From the NCBI RefSeq assembly GCF_004345265.1, contig NZ_SLUM01000005.1, positions 89,536 to 153,535 of the forward strand: a stretch of 64,000 nucleotides of DNA, read 5' to 3'. The position numbers and the translations under genes were made by a program. The notes under the pieces are model-generated. The model saw nothing but the letters and a program-made list of their open reading frames with translations, was not told where the DNA came from and did not search any database. Position 1 is the stretch's first letter; each line of letters opens with the position of its first letter. Origin of the DNA: Allofournierella massiliensis (lineage in GTDB: Bacteria > Bacillota > Clostridia > Oscillospirales > Ruminococcaceae). Below are positions 7,759 to 17,257 of the stretch, one piece after another.

Positions 7759-9807
7759 TCATTCCTTGGCTGATGGCAGCCCTTCGTAAAACTTCCTCAG
7801 TTCCTCCAAACTGCTTGTCCGATTTTTGATAGGCAGGGAGTCCCATGTAATGTCATGATAGCGTTCAGTCGGCTCATCCCGCAGTCTTCGGTCGATGATG
7901 CAGACAATGCCGGTGTCTGTGAAATTACGGATCAATCGCCCGATGCCCTGCTTGAGCTTGATAATCATTTCGGGAACACGAACATCCATCAGGGCATCCT
8001 TAGCAACGGAACACTTATACTCGATAATTGGATCGGGGACAGGAAACGGAAGCCGGAAAATGATGACATTGGAAAGGCTTTTTCCTTCAATGCTGATACC
8101 TTCCCAATATGCACCCGTCCCCAGAAGCACGGAGTTCGTATCTTCCTTAAACTCATTCAGCACCTTGTCCTGCGACGATCCCGGCTGCTGCATCAAGATT
8201 TTGTACGGAAGATTTTTCTCACTGAGAATGGAGTAGACCTCTTCCATGTCGGTCTTTGCCGTAAACAGCACGAGTGCCTTTCCGTTGGAAATGCTCAGGA
8301 TCTCAAGCAGTCGCTCCACACCCTTTTCAATGAAGGCTTCATGTTCTCTGGTCGGGTGCGGGAGATCGTCGCAATAGTAGATCATGGCGTGTTCATCGTA
8401 TGGATATGGGGAAGGCTTTGGCTCGGATAAGCAGCCGCGGTCACCAGCGGGAAAGCCGGTATTGCTGATAAAGTAAGAATACTGTTCTTCCAGAGACCCG
8501 CTCGTGGCGTTCGTCAGCGTGGCAGAGGTCAAGATGGTTCTTTCATCACCATTGAAGTATAGGCGGCTCACAATTTCTTTTGTGTTTTTAGGGCAATAGA
8601 CGAGTTCCGTGTTGCTGCCGTGCTGCTCAATCCAGATCAGCATATCGTCTATCTGGTCAAGAAGCTCTGAAAGGGACTCGCTGACGGCATCCAGATCATC
8701 AGAGGCAGCAAAGGAACGGTTGTTTCTGAAATCCATGCTGGAATAAATCTGAATGCTGGACGAAAGGTTGTGTATGGCGGCGTTCATCTCGGTAAGCAGT
8801 TCAATCGCACTGCCATTGTTGTCGAAGAAAAAGCGGTCAGCGTAGCGCATATCCTGTTCTGCCTCGTTGATCTGCTTTTGGACTTGTGCTTTCAGGCAGT
8901 TATAGAAGGCGATGATTGCGCTATCTGCCTCTCGCTTTTCACCTGACACACTGCTCTGGTCAAAGGATCGCAGCTCATAGAATGCGTTCTTAATCATTCC
9001 AAAGAGCATACCTTCCCCGAAACGCTCCGTTGTGGCACTCCGCACCTTATCATCCAAGTTGTGTGCTTCATCCACGACAAGCAGATCAGCGGCGGCGTTA
9101 ATCAGCCCGTCCTGACCGCGCCGGAGTTTCATGAGATGCTGGGTTAGAAAATCCTGATTGCACAGTACCACTCCATCCGTAAACTTCAATGCTGCGCGGA
9201 CTTTGTAATACTTGCACTTCTTTTCACAGGAGCCGCAATTCTTCATGCTGAACCGCTGCACGTTTATCTTGTCCCAGACGCCTTGCGGCAAAACCTCCGG
9301 AAAATCCTTGCGTTCCTCATACCCTTGCTTGATTCCGTCTTTAAGCGCGTCCGGTGGGTCTGCTTTCGGGTCACACATATATTCGTCTGCGCGTTTGTTG
9401 CAGAGATAATGGGTCTGTCCTTTAGCGAGGATGACATCTCTGTTCAGCCCAAGAAGGGGCATTACCGTGTGGACATCGCGCCAGAGCTGTTCTTGAAGTG
9501 CAATGGTCGAGGTTGCGATGATAACCGGCTTGTTCATGCGTTTGCTGTACAGCAGCACCGGCACAAGATAACCGAAGGACTTGCCAATGCCCACGCCAGC
9601 TTCAATCGCAAAGTGCTGATCGTTTATGAGGGCGTCCACAATCTCAAAGGACATATCCTGCTGCCCCTCACGCATTTCCAATCCATGCTGCGGGGCTTCA
9701 TCCCAAAAGAAGGTGCTGACTTGCTCACTCATGGAGTACAGCTCTGCTTTTCTGCGCTTTTTCCGTTCCTCCGATGTATTGAATCCAAAATAGAATCTGT
9801 TGTCCAT
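7759..9807 (-). CDS. DinG/XPD-like ATP-dependent helicase with Fe-S-type cysteines
   Basis: 682 residues from the second in-frame ATG (9807), 6 bases after GGGAGGA; the ATG at 9813 is too close to the site. Walker A EAGVGIGKSFG (about residue 70), DEAH box VVDEAHN (about 240), four cysteines around residues 145-205 (including NCGSCEKKCKYY) as in Fe-S superfamily 2 helicases, and motif VI GIGRLIRNFTDTGIVCIIDRR near the end (shown to 20: GIGRLIRNFTDTGIVCIIDR). Such enzymes unwind DNA 5' to 3'. Unlike chromosomal DinG it sits between a NYN nuclease and an unknown gene at the end of a restriction operon, so a defence role is inferred. Confidence 0.8.
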   Translation of the reverse strand: MDNRFYFGFNTSEERKKRRKAELYSMSEQVSTFFWDEAPQHGLEMREGQQDMSFEIVDALINDQHFAIEAGVGIGKSFGYLVPVLLYSKRMNKPVIIATSTIALQEQLWRDVHTVMPLLGLNRDVILAKGQTHYLCNKRADEYMCDPKADPPDALKDGIKQGYEERKDFPEVLPQGVWDKINVQRFSMKNCGSCEKKCKYYKVRAALKFTDGVVLCNQDFLTQHLMKLRRGQDGLINAAADLLVVDEAHNLDDKVRSATTERFGEGMLFGMIKNAFYELRSFDQSSVSGEKREADSAIIAFYNCLKAQVQKQINEAEQDMRYADRFFFDNNGSAIELLTEMNAAIHNLSSSIQIYSSMDFRNNRSFAASDDLDAVSESLSELLDQIDDMLIWIEQHGSNTELVYCPKNTKEIVSRLYFNGDERTILTSATLTNATSGSLEEQYSYFISNTGFPAGDRGCLSEPKPSPYPYDEHAMIYYCDDLPHPTREHEAFIEKGVERLLEILSISNGKALVLFTAKTDMEEVYSILSEKNLPYKILMQQPGSSQDKVLNEFKEDTNSVLLGTGAYWEGISIEGKSLSNVIIFRLPFPVPDPIIEYKCSVAKDALMDVRVPEMIIKLKQGIGRLIRNFTDTGIVCIIDRRLRDEPTERYHDITWDSLPIKNRTSSLEELRKFYEGLPSAKE

Positions 9808-9836
9808 CCACATTCCTCCCGGAATAGAAACCAAGG

Positions 9837-11228
9837 CTATCCGCGTTTCAGTTCAATGCTGACGTTTCCGTTCTCGTCGATGGTCAGCGTCATGTGCCTG
9901 ATGTGCTTCTCATAGAACTGCCGCCGCTCTGCGGGAGACATTTCGATCCTCGTGTTTCGCAGAGCTGCATCAAACATATCGTTGACATTCAGGTGAACGG
10001 AGTTGTCAATCCAGCGGTACATCTCCTTGAACAGTGCGTTTTTCTTGATGTCCTCGCTGTTGCCGGAGTAGAAGTCATCCAGATAGCAGTAGAATATCCC
10101 GGATTCTGCAAGTGCCGCCTTCATATCCGGTCCACATTTTTCCCGCTCAATCATGACAAGAAATCTGGCGTCCGGTAAGGAAGAGATCAGCCCCCAGTAG
10201 TCGGAATCGCTTGAGACAATGACGAAGGAATCCACTTGCTTCTGGTAGTGTTCCTGACAGGCTCTTGCGGTGAGCTTGATGTCTACCAGTGATTTGTTCT
10301 GCTTAATCCGCTCAATCATGATATGTTCAACGGGGATGCGGGTGTAGTTTTCAAGAATCCGCCATGCCGTAGCGGTATGTACGTCGTCAAAGAGAATGAT
10401 CGCCGTAATCTTCTGCATGACCTCATAATCAAGGATTTTGAGCGTGGCGCACAGCTTGTACGGGTCGGAGTTTTCGCAGTCCACTACCAATACGGTCTTC
10501 TCACTGTCATCTATGAAGTCGTAGATATTGTTTTTTACAAAAGCCCCTGCATCGGAGACTTTACTGTATTCCGTGAAGGCGTCGCAATGCCATTGATAAA
10601 GCAGGGTGGCAAACTTCTTGTCATTATAGAGGACATTACCCTCGTCCATCGGTACCCAGTTGATATACATTTGATAGGGGTAGTAGGAGAGACTTGCGTA
10701 ATAGATGTCCGCAGCATCTTTCGTTCCGTCCTCTGTCAAACCGTTTGGCATGATGAACAGTTCTTTTATGTACGCCCAGTTAATCCAGATTGGAAAGAGG
10801 CTTTTACAGTTGTTAATGCGGTCTGAAATCAGCCGGTTGATCTCGATAATGTGGTGGCAGAGCTTTGTACTCGACTTTTTAATAAAGCTGATTCCGTCAT
10901 TTGAAAGCTGCTGCATACTGGACATTGGAAGGATCTCAGGCATCGAAAGAAGCCCACGGTATTCCATCCGCATGATGTCATTTATTTTCCGGTAATTGCG
11001 CTCAATGGCGGTGCGGATAATACATAGATTACGAATGATGCGGGCATTTTTATCCTGCTCAAGCCGGTTGTATATCTCTATCTTCGGCGGCTCGTGTTCA
11101 TTTTGAAAAATACGGAGTGGGACGCCGATCAGATATGCTACCTTTGACACAAGCTCATAGGTGCTGTCTTTATAAGCAATCTGCTCTCCGGCATATTCGA
11201 CGCCATTCAACATGACTGAATTGCCCAT
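9837..11228 (-). CDS. NYN-domain (PIN-like) nuclease
   Basis: 463 residues; AAAGGAG 6 bases before the ATG. The C-terminal half has the acidic signature of NYN ribonucleases: VLVVDCENSDPYKL (about 240), DIKLTARACQEHY (about 305), SSDSDYWGLI (about 330), and a late ALAESGIFYCYLDDF. The N-terminal 230 residues are helical and unassigned and may recognise a substrate or partner. NYN proteins usually cut RNA, some DNA. It follows hsdR by about 25 bases and precedes the DinG-like helicase by about 29, so the three are probably co-expressed. Confidence 0.75.
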   Translation of the reverse strand: MGNSVMLNGVEYAGEQIAYKDSTYELVSKVAYLIGVPLRIFQNEHEPPKIEIYNRLEQDKNARIIRNLCIIRTAIERNYRKINDIMRMEYRGLLSMPEILPMSSMQQLSNDGISFIKKSSTKLCHHIIEINRLISDRINNCKSLFPIWINWAYIKELFIMPNGLTEDGTKDAADIYYASLSYYPYQMYINWVPMDEGNVLYNDKKFATLLYQWHCDAFTEYSKVSDAGAFVKNNIYDFIDDSEKTVLVVDCENSDPYKLCATLKILDYEVMQKITAIILFDDVHTATAWRILENYTRIPVEHIMIERIKQNKSLVDIKLTARACQEHYQKQVDSFVIVSSDSDYWGLISSLPDARFLVMIEREKCGPDMKAALAESGIFYCYLDDFYSGNSEDIKKNALFKEMYRWIDNSVHLNVNDMFDAALRNTRIEMSPAERRQFYEKHIRHMTLTIDENGNVSIELKRG

Positions 11229-11253
11229 GATCTACTCCTTTCTCGTAGGGGAG

Positions 11254-14200
11254 TTACGCGGTCATTACATTGTCCGTCCACATCTCACACTGGCTCATGA
11301 CAGTCTGGACAGCATCATCCATACCCTCTGGCGGATATTTGTGTTTTTTCAGCAACCTTTTGACCAAGCGGCGCATTCCAGCTCTTGCGCTCTCTTTCTT
11401 TTGCCAGTCTATTGTCTGGTTTTTGCGAAGCAAATCTGTCAGTTCTTTCGTGATAGCAATAAGCTCGTCATGCTCGTAAAAGTCCTTGATTGCTTGCGGC
11501 TTCGTGAGAGCATCATAGAAAGCAAGTTCGTCCGCTGTCAATCCGAGTTTTTCACCCTCGGCGGCAGCAGCGGCAATGTCTTTCGCCAGCTTGAGTAATT
11601 CTTGAATGACTTCCTCGTTGGTCAGCATTCCGTTCAAATAGCGGTTCATTGCGCTCTGAATGATTTCGGAGAACTTCTCGGATTTGACAATGTTTGTACG
11701 ACGATAAACAGATACTTGTTCAGCAATCAGCTTTTTCAGAAGTTCGACTGCCAGATTCTTCTCCTTCATGTTTGCCACTTCTTCAAGGAACTTCGGATCG
11801 AACAACGAAAACTCAGTCTGGACATCGGAGAAGAGGTTGATAACACCTTCGCTCTTGATGCTGTGCTTCAAAAGCTCGTTAATGCGCTCATTTACTTCCG
11901 GAAGCGTAAACTTCTTTCCGGTACCGCCTGAAACCAAGCGCACGGTCATTGTTCTTACGGACTCGAAGAAAGCCGCCTCCATGCGAGTTTGCTCGTCTAC
12001 CAAGCTGCTGCACAGCGAAAGTGCCTGCTTGAGAAGCAGAGCTTCTTTGATAAACACATTCTGTGTCTTCTCATTGTCGGGAAGATCGTACTCTGCAACA
12101 CTCTTGCCGAGCATGAAGTTCACGCCGCCGCTGATAAGCTTTGCACGGTCGAGGTCGCTTCCGGTCATGAATTTCTCATAACTGAATCCGTGGAACAAAT
12201 CTCTGCAAATAGAGAGCTTTTCAAGGAACTTCGGATATGCAGCCTTGCTTACATCTGTATCACCATAGTTCTTCTTGTCTCTGGCAGTATAGTCGTTCAT
12301 TGCCTGTTTCAGTGCAGCCGCAATACCGACGTAATCGACAACCAAACCGCCTTCTTTATCTTTGAAGACACGATTGACGCGGGCGATAGCTTGCATCAGG
12401 TTGTGTCCAGCCATCGGCTTATAGACATACATCGTAGCAAGGGAGGGAACATCAAAGCCGGTCAGCCACATATCCACGACGATGGCGATTTTCAGCGGAG
12501 AGTTGTTGTCTTTGAATTTCCGCGCCATATCGTCCTTATGAGCTTTGTTGCCGATAATCTCACGCCATTCTTCGGGATCGTTATTGCCTTGCGTCATGAC
12601 CACTGCAATCTTTTCCGTCCACGCTGGGCGTAGCTCAAGAATGCGCTTATAAATCTTCATTGCTATGGGACGCGAATAAGCAACGATCATCGCCTTGCCG
12701 GTCAGGATATTCTCACGGTAATTCTCGTAATGATCAAGAATGTCATTTACCAAGGAATTGATCGTCTGGTCGGCACCGAGGATTGCTTCCATCTGACCAA
12801 GTTCCTTTTTGCTCTTTTCAATGACATACGGATCGGCGTTGTCAGCCATAATGTCATACTCATTATCGATCAGATGGAGGGTGTTCTCGTCGAGTTTCAG
12901 GTGAATAACGCGGCTTTCGTAGTAGACGGGTCTGGTCGCGCCATCTTCAACTGCCTGAGTCATATCATAGATGTCGATGTAATCACCGAAGACCTCTCGT
13001 GTACTGCGGTCTTTTGTGGAGATCGGTGTTCCGGTGAATCCAATGTAGGTCGCATTAGGAAGCGTGTCTCTTATAATGCGGGCAGTGCCGATAACGGTTT
13101 TCGCCTCGACTTCGCCGTTGTCCTTCTGCTTGACCACAACCTTCTCATTGAGACCATATTGCCCACGATGCGCTTCATCAGCCATCACGATAATGTTCCG
13201 GCGTTCCGAAAGAGCTTCGTTGCTTTCCTCAAACTTCTGCATGGTCGTGAAGATTATGCCGTTTGCCTGCCTGTTTGCAAGAAGCTCTTTCAGATTTTTA
13301 CGGCTTTCGGCGTGTTGCGGCGTTTGACGGAGAAAGTCTTTGCAGCGGGCGAATTGCCCGTAAAGCTGGTCATCCAGATCGTTGCGGTCGGTAATGACAA
13401 CGATAGTGGGGCTTTCTAACGCATCTTGCAGATAATGAGCATAGAAGACCATAGACAACGATTTTCCGCTGCCCTGTGTATGCCAGAAGACGCCGCCCTT
13501 ACCGTCCGTCACGGTTGCGTGTTTTGTAGACTCAATCGCCTTTTTGACTGCAAAATACTGATGATACCCGGCGAGTATCTTGAAAGTATTCTGTCCATCC
13601 ACATTAAAGCAGATAAAGTTCTTCACGATGTCAAGGAAGCGGGTCTTCTCAAACAGACCTACAAAGAATGTGTCAAATGATGCGTGTTGCGTATTCTCGT
13701 AGCTGCCGTCAGTTGTTTTCCATTCCATAAAGCGGTCTTCGCCGGAAGTGATTGTGCCAGCCTTTGAAGTGGTCAAATCGCTCATGACACATACCGCATT
13801 ATAAATGAACATAGAGGGGATCTCATACATATAGTTCCGGAGCTGACGGTATGCTGCGGAAGCGTCGGTTTCTTCGCGGGACGGAGACTTCAACTCCACA
13901 ATGACGAGCGGGAGACCATTGACAAAGAGGATCACATCCGGTCTTTTTTCGGAGTTTTCAATGAAAGTCCACTGGTTCGCAACCGTGAACTCGTTATTGG
14001 CAGGATTTTTGAAGTCTACAAGGTAGACAAGAGTAGAGCGTTCTTCGCCCTTGTCATAGTATTTTACCGAGACTCCGTTTTGGAGGTAGTCCATAAAGAC
14101 CATGTTCTTCTGCAAGAGCGTTCCGGTTTCAAAGTTTTTGAGCTTGTAGATCGCCTCCGTCAGAGCATCCATAGGCAGGTTCTTGTTGATCCGCTGCAAG

Positions 14201-14343
14201 GAAGGTAGCAGAACATCCTCATAAAGCGGCGAGTGATAATCGCGCTCCACGTCCGGTCCATAGATATAGTTATAGCCCAGTTCTTCATTGAGAAGCTGCA
14301 AGACAGCGTTCTCGTAATTTGATTCTGTAAAATATCCTGCCAT
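11254..14343 (-). CDS. hsdR: Type I restriction endonuclease subunit HsdR
   Basis: 1029 residues, usual family length; GGGAG precedes the ATG. Residues 1-200 hold the nuclease domain with RPDVILFVNGLPLVIVELKS, the PD-(D/E)xK core. The translocase follows: Walker A HTQGSGKSLSM (about 290), DEAH box VMADEAHRGQ, GFTGTP motif III, and AIARVNRVF motif VI. The C-terminal helical region contacts HsdM/HsdS in this family. HsdR cuts DNA at a distance after ATP-driven translocation when the HsdS-defined site is unmethylated. It follows the DUF262 gene by 16 bases. Confidence 0.95.
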   Translation of the reverse strand: MAGYFTESNYENAVLQLLNEELGYNYIYGPDVERDYHSPLYEDVLLPSLQRINKNLPMDALTEAIYKLKNFETGTLLQKNMVFMDYLQNGVSVKYYDKGEERSTLVYLVDFKNPANNEFTVANQWTFIENSEKRPDVILFVNGLPLVIVELKSPSREETDASAAYRQLRNYMYEIPSMFIYNAVCVMSDLTTSKAGTITSGEDRFMEWKTTDGSYENTQHASFDTFFVGLFEKTRFLDIVKNFICFNVDGQNTFKILAGYHQYFAVKKAIESTKHATVTDGKGGVFWHTQGSGKSLSMVFYAHYLQDALESPTIVVITDRNDLDDQLYGQFARCKDFLRQTPQHAESRKNLKELLANRQANGIIFTTMQKFEESNEALSERRNIIVMADEAHRGQYGLNEKVVVKQKDNGEVEAKTVIGTARIIRDTLPNATYIGFTGTPISTKDRSTREVFGDYIDIYDMTQAVEDGATRPVYYESRVIHLKLDENTLHLIDNEYDIMADNADPYVIEKSKKELGQMEAILGADQTINSLVNDILDHYENYRENILTGKAMIVAYSRPIAMKIYKRILELRPAWTEKIAVVMTQGNNDPEEWREIIGNKAHKDDMARKFKDNNSPLKIAIVVDMWLTGFDVPSLATMYVYKPMAGHNLMQAIARVNRVFKDKEGGLVVDYVGIAAALKQAMNDYTARDKKNYGDTDVSKAAYPKFLEKLSICRDLFHGFSYEKFMTGSDLDRAKLISGGVNFMLGKSVAEYDLPDNEKTQNVFIKEALLLKQALSLCSSLVDEQTRMEAAFFESVRTMTVRLVSGGTGKKFTLPEVNERINELLKHSIKSEGVINLFSDVQTEFSLFDPKFLEEVANMKEKNLAVELLKKLIAEQVSVYRRTNIVKSEKFSEIIQSAMNRYLNGMLTNEEVIQELLKLAKDIAAAAAEGEKLGLTADELAFYDALTKPQAIKDFYEHDELIAITKELTDLLRKNQTIDWQKKESARAGMRRLVKRLLKKHKYPPEGMDDAVQTVMSQCEMWTDNVMTA

Positions 14344-14359
14344 AGTTTGTCACTCCCTT

Positions 14360-16183
14360 TTACGCCAGACTCGCCCCGAACTGATCCAGCGTGTTTTCTG
14401 CATCTCTGTCGGTGACAGGCTTATTCATTGCCTTCTCAATCAAGCTGAGAAGGTTCTTCGCTCTGTCAATGAAATAGCCATTAAAGTCATTTGCCTTCAA
14501 TTTTGCGTAGTCAACAAAGTGCGATTCTACCCGTGCTTGCAGTTCATCCTCGGTCAGTCCATCAACCTTCTTTAGAATTGCCCCCAGATACTCACTCGGC
14601 GCATTTCCTCCAATCGAGCGGTTAGTTGCTGGAAGAATCGGCGTCTTGTTAATAATAGAATTATATCGTTCGCGCTTGATACCCATTTTCTCGCAATATG
14701 CCTCTGGGAAGATATGGTGAATGTCCGGAGACTCAAGCATACTGTTCACAATGTCAATCGTCGTGTTGTTCATAAAATCACGGCATTTCTCTTTGTAGAG
14801 AAGAGCCATAATTCCCTTATATGCCGCACTCAAACGGGTTTGAAGGGTCAGCAGCCGCGTAGAAGAAAAGACTGCGCTGTTGATCGTGTGCATCGCATTT
14901 GGACGTCCGTTAACCTCTTCAACCATGTCCTCAATGTCGTAGGCATACCGGGTTTCATTAGCCCCACCGTACATCTCACCCAGAATCCCGCACCAATACC
15001 ACCGAGAGAGCGTTTTAATTGTGTTTGGTTCATTGCATTTGGATTTTCCGAGAACAGCACAGATTGCCGCAAGTGGAATCAACTGCGTTGTATAGGGCAA
15101 ATCTCTTTGACGGAAAACGCACTGATCCCGAAGAAGAAACTCCTTTGCTATTTTGAACCCAGACAGCACTACATCCCGGTTCGCTATGTACGATTCATAA
15201 GGAAGTCCCAGAACATCCTTCTTTTTGCAGGAGATTGTGTTTGTCTTTCCAGATTGCTTGTTCAAATAGCTTGTATAGAGGCATACAGTTGTCAGGAATG
15301 TAGTCTCATCAATCCCATCGAACAGGTCTGTTCTCAGTGTGTCACCGAAGCCACAAATGGCATTTCGACACTGCACCCAGTCTTTTCTCAGGTCAAAGTC
15401 TCTTGTGGCATAAGTTGCGGTAACAAGCTCAAACACCGTGAGAGGAACACCGCCGGTATTGACGTTCTCAAACACCTTGCATACCGCCTCTCGCGGCGTG
15501 GACTTGTCCAGCGTAATCACGGGCAGCTTATACCCGGAAATTGTATTCAGCACATCCGCCTGAAAACGCTTGAACTCGTCCATTGCTTCCGGCTTCATTC
15601 CATAGTGCGTCATGTAGCCCATGAACCAGTCCATAACGGCGTTGCTATCGAACACAATATTGACCGGAAACAGCTTGTTCTCGTATTCATACTCTCTGGT
15701 GGAGAGATCGAGCTTCACATCACGGTCAAAGTTTTCTTTGATCTTACGGTCTTCCGGAATAGACAAGACTGCATCAAAACGATCCTCATCATCGTCGAGG
15801 CACTTCTCCATTGAGAGATAGTAATAACGCTTAATAGCCTTGCCTTTTTCTGTTTTGGTCGAGACCGGCTCTTTAGAGGATGTTGCCTGATAGATGGAAG
15901 TAAGTCGCTGCTGTCCATCAAGAATCAAATGCTCCGGCTTTACTGAGACGCCTTTTACGCCCGTAATTGTACGGTATTTGAATTGAATGTCCGGATTACC
16001 GTATTGTAGCCGCATAATGGCACCCATAGGGTAGCCTTGCGACAAACTGGCGATAATTCCTCTAATTCGGTTATCATCCCAAGTCCAGTCGCGCTGAAAC
16101 TCCGGCAACTGCATTGAGCCGGACTTAACCTCCGCTAAAAGCTGACTTAGGTTTGTATCAAGAGATTGTGGTGAAATAATCAC
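14360..16183 (-). CDS. DUF262/DUF1524 (GmrSD-like) protein within the restriction operon
   Basis: 607 residues starting at a GTG with GGAGG 9 bases upstream. The N-terminal ParB/Srx-like DUF262 domain has MQLPEFQRDWTWDDNRIRGI and LILDGQQRLTS, the DGQQR motif that binds or hydrolyses NTP in GmrS. The C-terminal DUF1524 domain has DIHHIFPEAYCEKMGI, the HxxP/HNH nuclease motif, then an asparagine-rich TNRSIGG. Relatives such as GmrSD cut modified phage DNA. Placement between the HsdS-linked coiled-coil gene and hsdR suggests a second layer aimed at DNA whose modification defeats the type I enzyme; that is inference. Confidence 0.85.
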   Translation of the reverse strand: MIISPQSLDTNLSQLLAEVKSGSMQLPEFQRDWTWDDNRIRGIIASLSQGYPMGAIMRLQYGNPDIQFKYRTITGVKGVSVKPEHLILDGQQRLTSIYQATSSKEPVSTKTEKGKAIKRYYYLSMEKCLDDDEDRFDAVLSIPEDRKIKENFDRDVKLDLSTREYEYENKLFPVNIVFDSNAVMDWFMGYMTHYGMKPEAMDEFKRFQADVLNTISGYKLPVITLDKSTPREAVCKVFENVNTGGVPLTVFELVTATYATRDFDLRKDWVQCRNAICGFGDTLRTDLFDGIDETTFLTTVCLYTSYLNKQSGKTNTISCKKKDVLGLPYESYIANRDVVLSGFKIAKEFLLRDQCVFRQRDLPYTTQLIPLAAICAVLGKSKCNEPNTIKTLSRWYWCGILGEMYGGANETRYAYDIEDMVEEVNGRPNAMHTINSAVFSSTRLLTLQTRLSAAYKGIMALLYKEKCRDFMNNTTIDIVNSMLESPDIHHIFPEAYCEKMGIKRERYNSIINKTPILPATNRSIGGNAPSEYLGAILKKVDGLTEDELQARVESHFVDYAKLKANDFNGYFIDRAKNLLSLIEKAMNKPVTDRDAENTLDQFGASLA

Positions 16184-16206
16184 GTCTGTGCCTCCTTCAT
16201 TGAGTT

Positions 16207-16566
16207 TTACTGATCGGACGAGCCCAGTCTGCTTTCCAAATCTGAAATATCGCTGCGGATGGAAGAGATGTCCGACTCAATATCGTCAACCCGCTCGGAT
16301 AAAGAAGCCTGCTGACTTTGAATGTACTCCATTTGTGAGTATAGACCTCGCACTGCCAGAATCAATTCTACCATCAGCCCCTTATCATCGAGGGAGAGAA
16401 GACGGTCTTTTTCGGCCTGTATCTTTTCCGCCTCCTGTTGAAGCCGCTCTTTCTCACGAACTGCTTCTGCTGCGGCTTTCTCAAGACGAACCCGTTCCTT
16501 TTCAAGACGCTTTTTCTGGCGCTCGTCTTTGCTTTTTTTCAAGCTCTCCTGAACTCTATCAAACAT
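16207..16566 (-). CDS. Small coiled-coil protein between the hsdS inversion locus and the DUF262 gene
   Basis: 119 residues; GGAGG 7 bases before the ATG. Residues 5-60 are a highly charged Lys/Glu/Arg helix (KDERQKKRLEKERVRLEKAA), then a short hinge (LLSLDDKGLMVELILAVRGL), then a second heptad-like segment ending SDLESRLGSSDQ. Its Shine-Dalgarno lies just outside the left inversion site (16587-16600), so its translation signals stay fixed whichever orientation the invertible DNA takes, but its upstream transcript changes. Function unknown; an oligomerising adaptor is possible. Confidence 0.7.
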   Translation of the reverse strand: MFDRVQESLKKSKDERQKKRLEKERVRLEKAAAEAVREKERLQQEAEKIQAEKDRLLSLDDKGLMVELILAVRGLYSQMEYIQSQQASLSERVDDIESDISSIRSDISDLESRLGSSDQ

Positions 16567-16586
16567 GGTACAACCTCCAAATCAGG

Positions 16587-16600
16587 TAAACGATAATTTA
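16587..16600 (+). repeat. hsdS inversion site 1 (TAAACGATAATTTA)
   Basis: One of four exact 14-bp copies in this locus, here in plus orientation with CAGG before it and AGCAGCA just after it, like site 4. Read in frame it encodes the central V/I-N-D-N-L of HsdS. It marks the left edge of the invertible region and the start of the silent hsdS half. Confidence 0.85.
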
Positions 16601-17257
16601 GAGCAGCAAGCGCAAGCAATATATCATGAGCGTTTTGAGACTGTTTCGCCTAATGATTTGCCTTCCGACTGGCGTATTGTAACTCTTGGAGAGGTTGCGA
16701 CGATCTCAAATAAGAGTTTCAACCCACTGAAAGAGCCTGAGATACTGCTTGAGCATTATAGCATTCCAGCTTTTGATGAGGCGAGGTTTCCGGTCTTTGA
16801 GCTATCCACATCCATCAAGAGCAATAAATTCATCATTGATGCCTCGTGCTTCATGATCTCAAAACTCAACCCAACAACGAAGCGTGTTTGGAAGCCGTAT
16901 TGTCTGACCGGGAATGCAGTATGCTCTACGGAGTTCATCGTCTATAAAGCAAAGGATCAATCTATTACGGATTTCCTGTACTCAGTCATAGACAGCGGCT
17001 CCTTTTCCGACTTTATGTGTAGTCATGTTACTGGCTCAACGGGCAGTAGACAAAGAACAACACCGTCGGACACGCTCTCTTATGAGTTAATTCTTCCTTC
17101 GGAGGACGAGCTGGCAGAGTTTCAGTCTCTCGTTTCACCGATGTACGCTCAAATGCGGATTAACGCCATTGAAAACGACAAGCTCAAACGACTTCGGGAT
17201 AGTCTTTTACCCAAGCTGATGTCCGGCGAGATTGATGTCTCTTCTGTTCATCTCTAA
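16587..17257 (+). pseudogene. Silent hsdS second-half cassette (TRD2 variant)
   Basis: The open frame reads from inversion site 1 (NDNLEQQAQAIYHERFE) through a target-recognition domain to the conserved C-terminus LLPKLMSGEIDVSSVHL. It opposes all neighbouring genes. An ATG at 16565 exists but has no RBS and lies inside the ribosome site of the opposite gene, so the cassette should be silent as drawn. Inversion between site 1 and site 4 would join it in frame behind the expressed N-terminal half; inversion between sites 1 and 2 would join it to the half gene at 17254-17784. Its 3' end matches that of the expressed hsdS. Confidence 0.8.

Noticed and set aside
16565..17257. Plus-strand hsdS half treated as an expressed gene
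   Set aside because: Its ATG has no ribosome site and lies in the Shine-Dalgarno region of the opposite coiled-coil gene; the start of homology coincides with an inversion site. Kept as a silent cassette.
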